Assembly (NCBI RefSeq): GCF_010183535.1
Contig: NC_071332.1
Location: 6,448,001 to 6,512,000 of the forward strand
Source: Caenorhabditis remanei
Lineage: Eukaryota > Nematoda > Chromadorea > Rhabditida > Rhabditidae
Length of the DNA stretch: 64,000 bases
Direction: 5' to 3'
Of the stretch, positions 63,169 to 64,000 are shown piece by piece. The position numbers were made by a program, and so were the translations under genes. The notes under the pieces are model-generated. The model had not been told where the DNA came from, made no database searches, and was given only the letters and a program-made list of their open reading frames with translations. Position 1 is the stretch's first letter. The number at the start of each line of letters is the position of its first letter.

Positions 63169-63448
63169 ATGGGGTTATTCAGGTCATGTAAAAATGTATT
63201 TTAATACATCTTTCCTTATTCACGAGCGTCGAGAAACTATTTTTTACAAATCTCAGTTTATCGTTGGTCTAACAGCGTTTTCCCTTTTTTTTGCACTTTT
63301 TTATGCTTATGTGGAAAAAATGTAAAAAAAATGGGGGAGAAATGTAGAGAAATGGAAGAAAAACTTGTAAAAAAATAAATTTTTCACCGTTAGTGATTAA
63401 GGAAAAAATGTATTAAAATACACTTTTACACGACCTGAATAACCCCAT
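63169..63448. mobile_element. 280-bp MITE-like element with about 52-bp terminal inverted repeats
   Basis: The ends ATGGGGTTATTCAGGTC and GACCTGAATAACCCCAT are perfect except for one internal transition. The repeats continue for about 52 bp with a few mismatches (63169-63220 and 63396-63448). The interior is AT-rich and non-coding. No clear target duplication was identified. Confidence 0.8.
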
Positions 63449-64000
63449 AAGCTTGGAAAACCATGGTAGGACACAAAAGCTCATCTTGCGTAGCACAAGT
63501 TTGAAAGTTGAACTTGCTACTAAATATAGGCTCTGTATCACAATCGGTAATTGAGAGTCGGTGCTCAGCGAATTTTCTAACAGCAAATCAAAGTTGCGTT
63601 CATGTGTGCATCGCTTTATATAACTAATTTGTTGTGTTTTACTGAAGTCATACACTTTTTTTTCAAATCCATTTTGATAAATTGATCTCCATAACTTTAC
63701 CATCAACCTCTCCTCCAATTACTTTTTTATTTTGTTTTTCGTTTTCAACTAGTATACGCACACATAATCAAATTATCTTCATTTTCCTTTTTTCCATCGA
63801 ATCAAACGGTCTTGAGTGTTCAACGTACCGTTCAGTGCTAGCCATTTCGCAGGGTGTTCATCAAGATTCGCAACTTTTAACCTTCATATAACTAACAAGT
63901 AATACGGAGAAAAAGGCGTTCCGACGTAAATGAAACGAAGTTAGTGTGTCTTGTAAATTAATGGCCTTGGATTTGGTATTTCGTTGTTTGTTTGTAACTG
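63449..64000. other. window end; nothing recognised
   Basis: The sequence is AT-rich with no supported exon or repeat. Confidence 0.4.

Noticed and set aside
1..64000. CRISPR array, prophage or bacterial operon content
   Set aside because: Spliced genes with nematode-type introns throughout; no spaced short repeats or prokaryotic gene order.

Overview
The window looks like nuclear DNA of a Caenorhabditis nematode. Introns are mostly 40-60 nt with TTTCAG acceptors, many start codons sit directly after an acceptor (trans-splice sites), and the recognisable genes are nematode genes. These are a six-module THAP protein matching HIM-17, a cornichon (cni-1), two cuticle collagens and a two-DM-domain factor matching DMD-3. 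In C. elegans, as I recall, dmd-3 lies far from him-17/cni-1 on chromosome V, so this is probably a related species rather than C. elegans.

Layout. 1-269: last exons of a plus-strand gene that enters from the left. 270-3886: non-coding, with a hairpin, a tRNA-like remnant and a 72-bp minisatellite. 3887-7976 (+): him-17 followed closely by cni-1, spaced like an operon. 8273-21660 (-): seven tandem, intact, 8-exon genes of one seven-transmembrane chemoreceptor-like family, convergent with cni-1. 22071-23071 and 24849-25851 (-): a tandem pair of near-identical 317-aa cuticle collagens, each with a TATA box and a 5' UTR intron. About 26000-32024: no gene seen. 32041-33338 and 35083-36076 (+): two small, unrecognised four-transmembrane proteins. 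36200-43270: no gene seen. 44002-55753 (-): dmd-3, with an 8.5-kb intron between its two DM modules and a long 3' UTR. 55756-64000: no gene seen, but a 1.1-kb fold-back element carrying tRNA-like Pol III boxes in both arms, and a 280-bp inverted-repeat element.

Functionally this is ordinary worm chromosome arm or centre content: meiotic chromatin (him-17), ER export (cni-1), chemosensation (receptor array), cuticle (collagens) and male differentiation (dmd-3). The points most worth following are the receptor family with its shared upstream element and conversion patch, the fold-back element, and the conserved non-coding architecture around dmd-3 and the collagens. All exon coordinates were derived by hand from frame and GT/AG consensus. 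No alignment or expression data were available.
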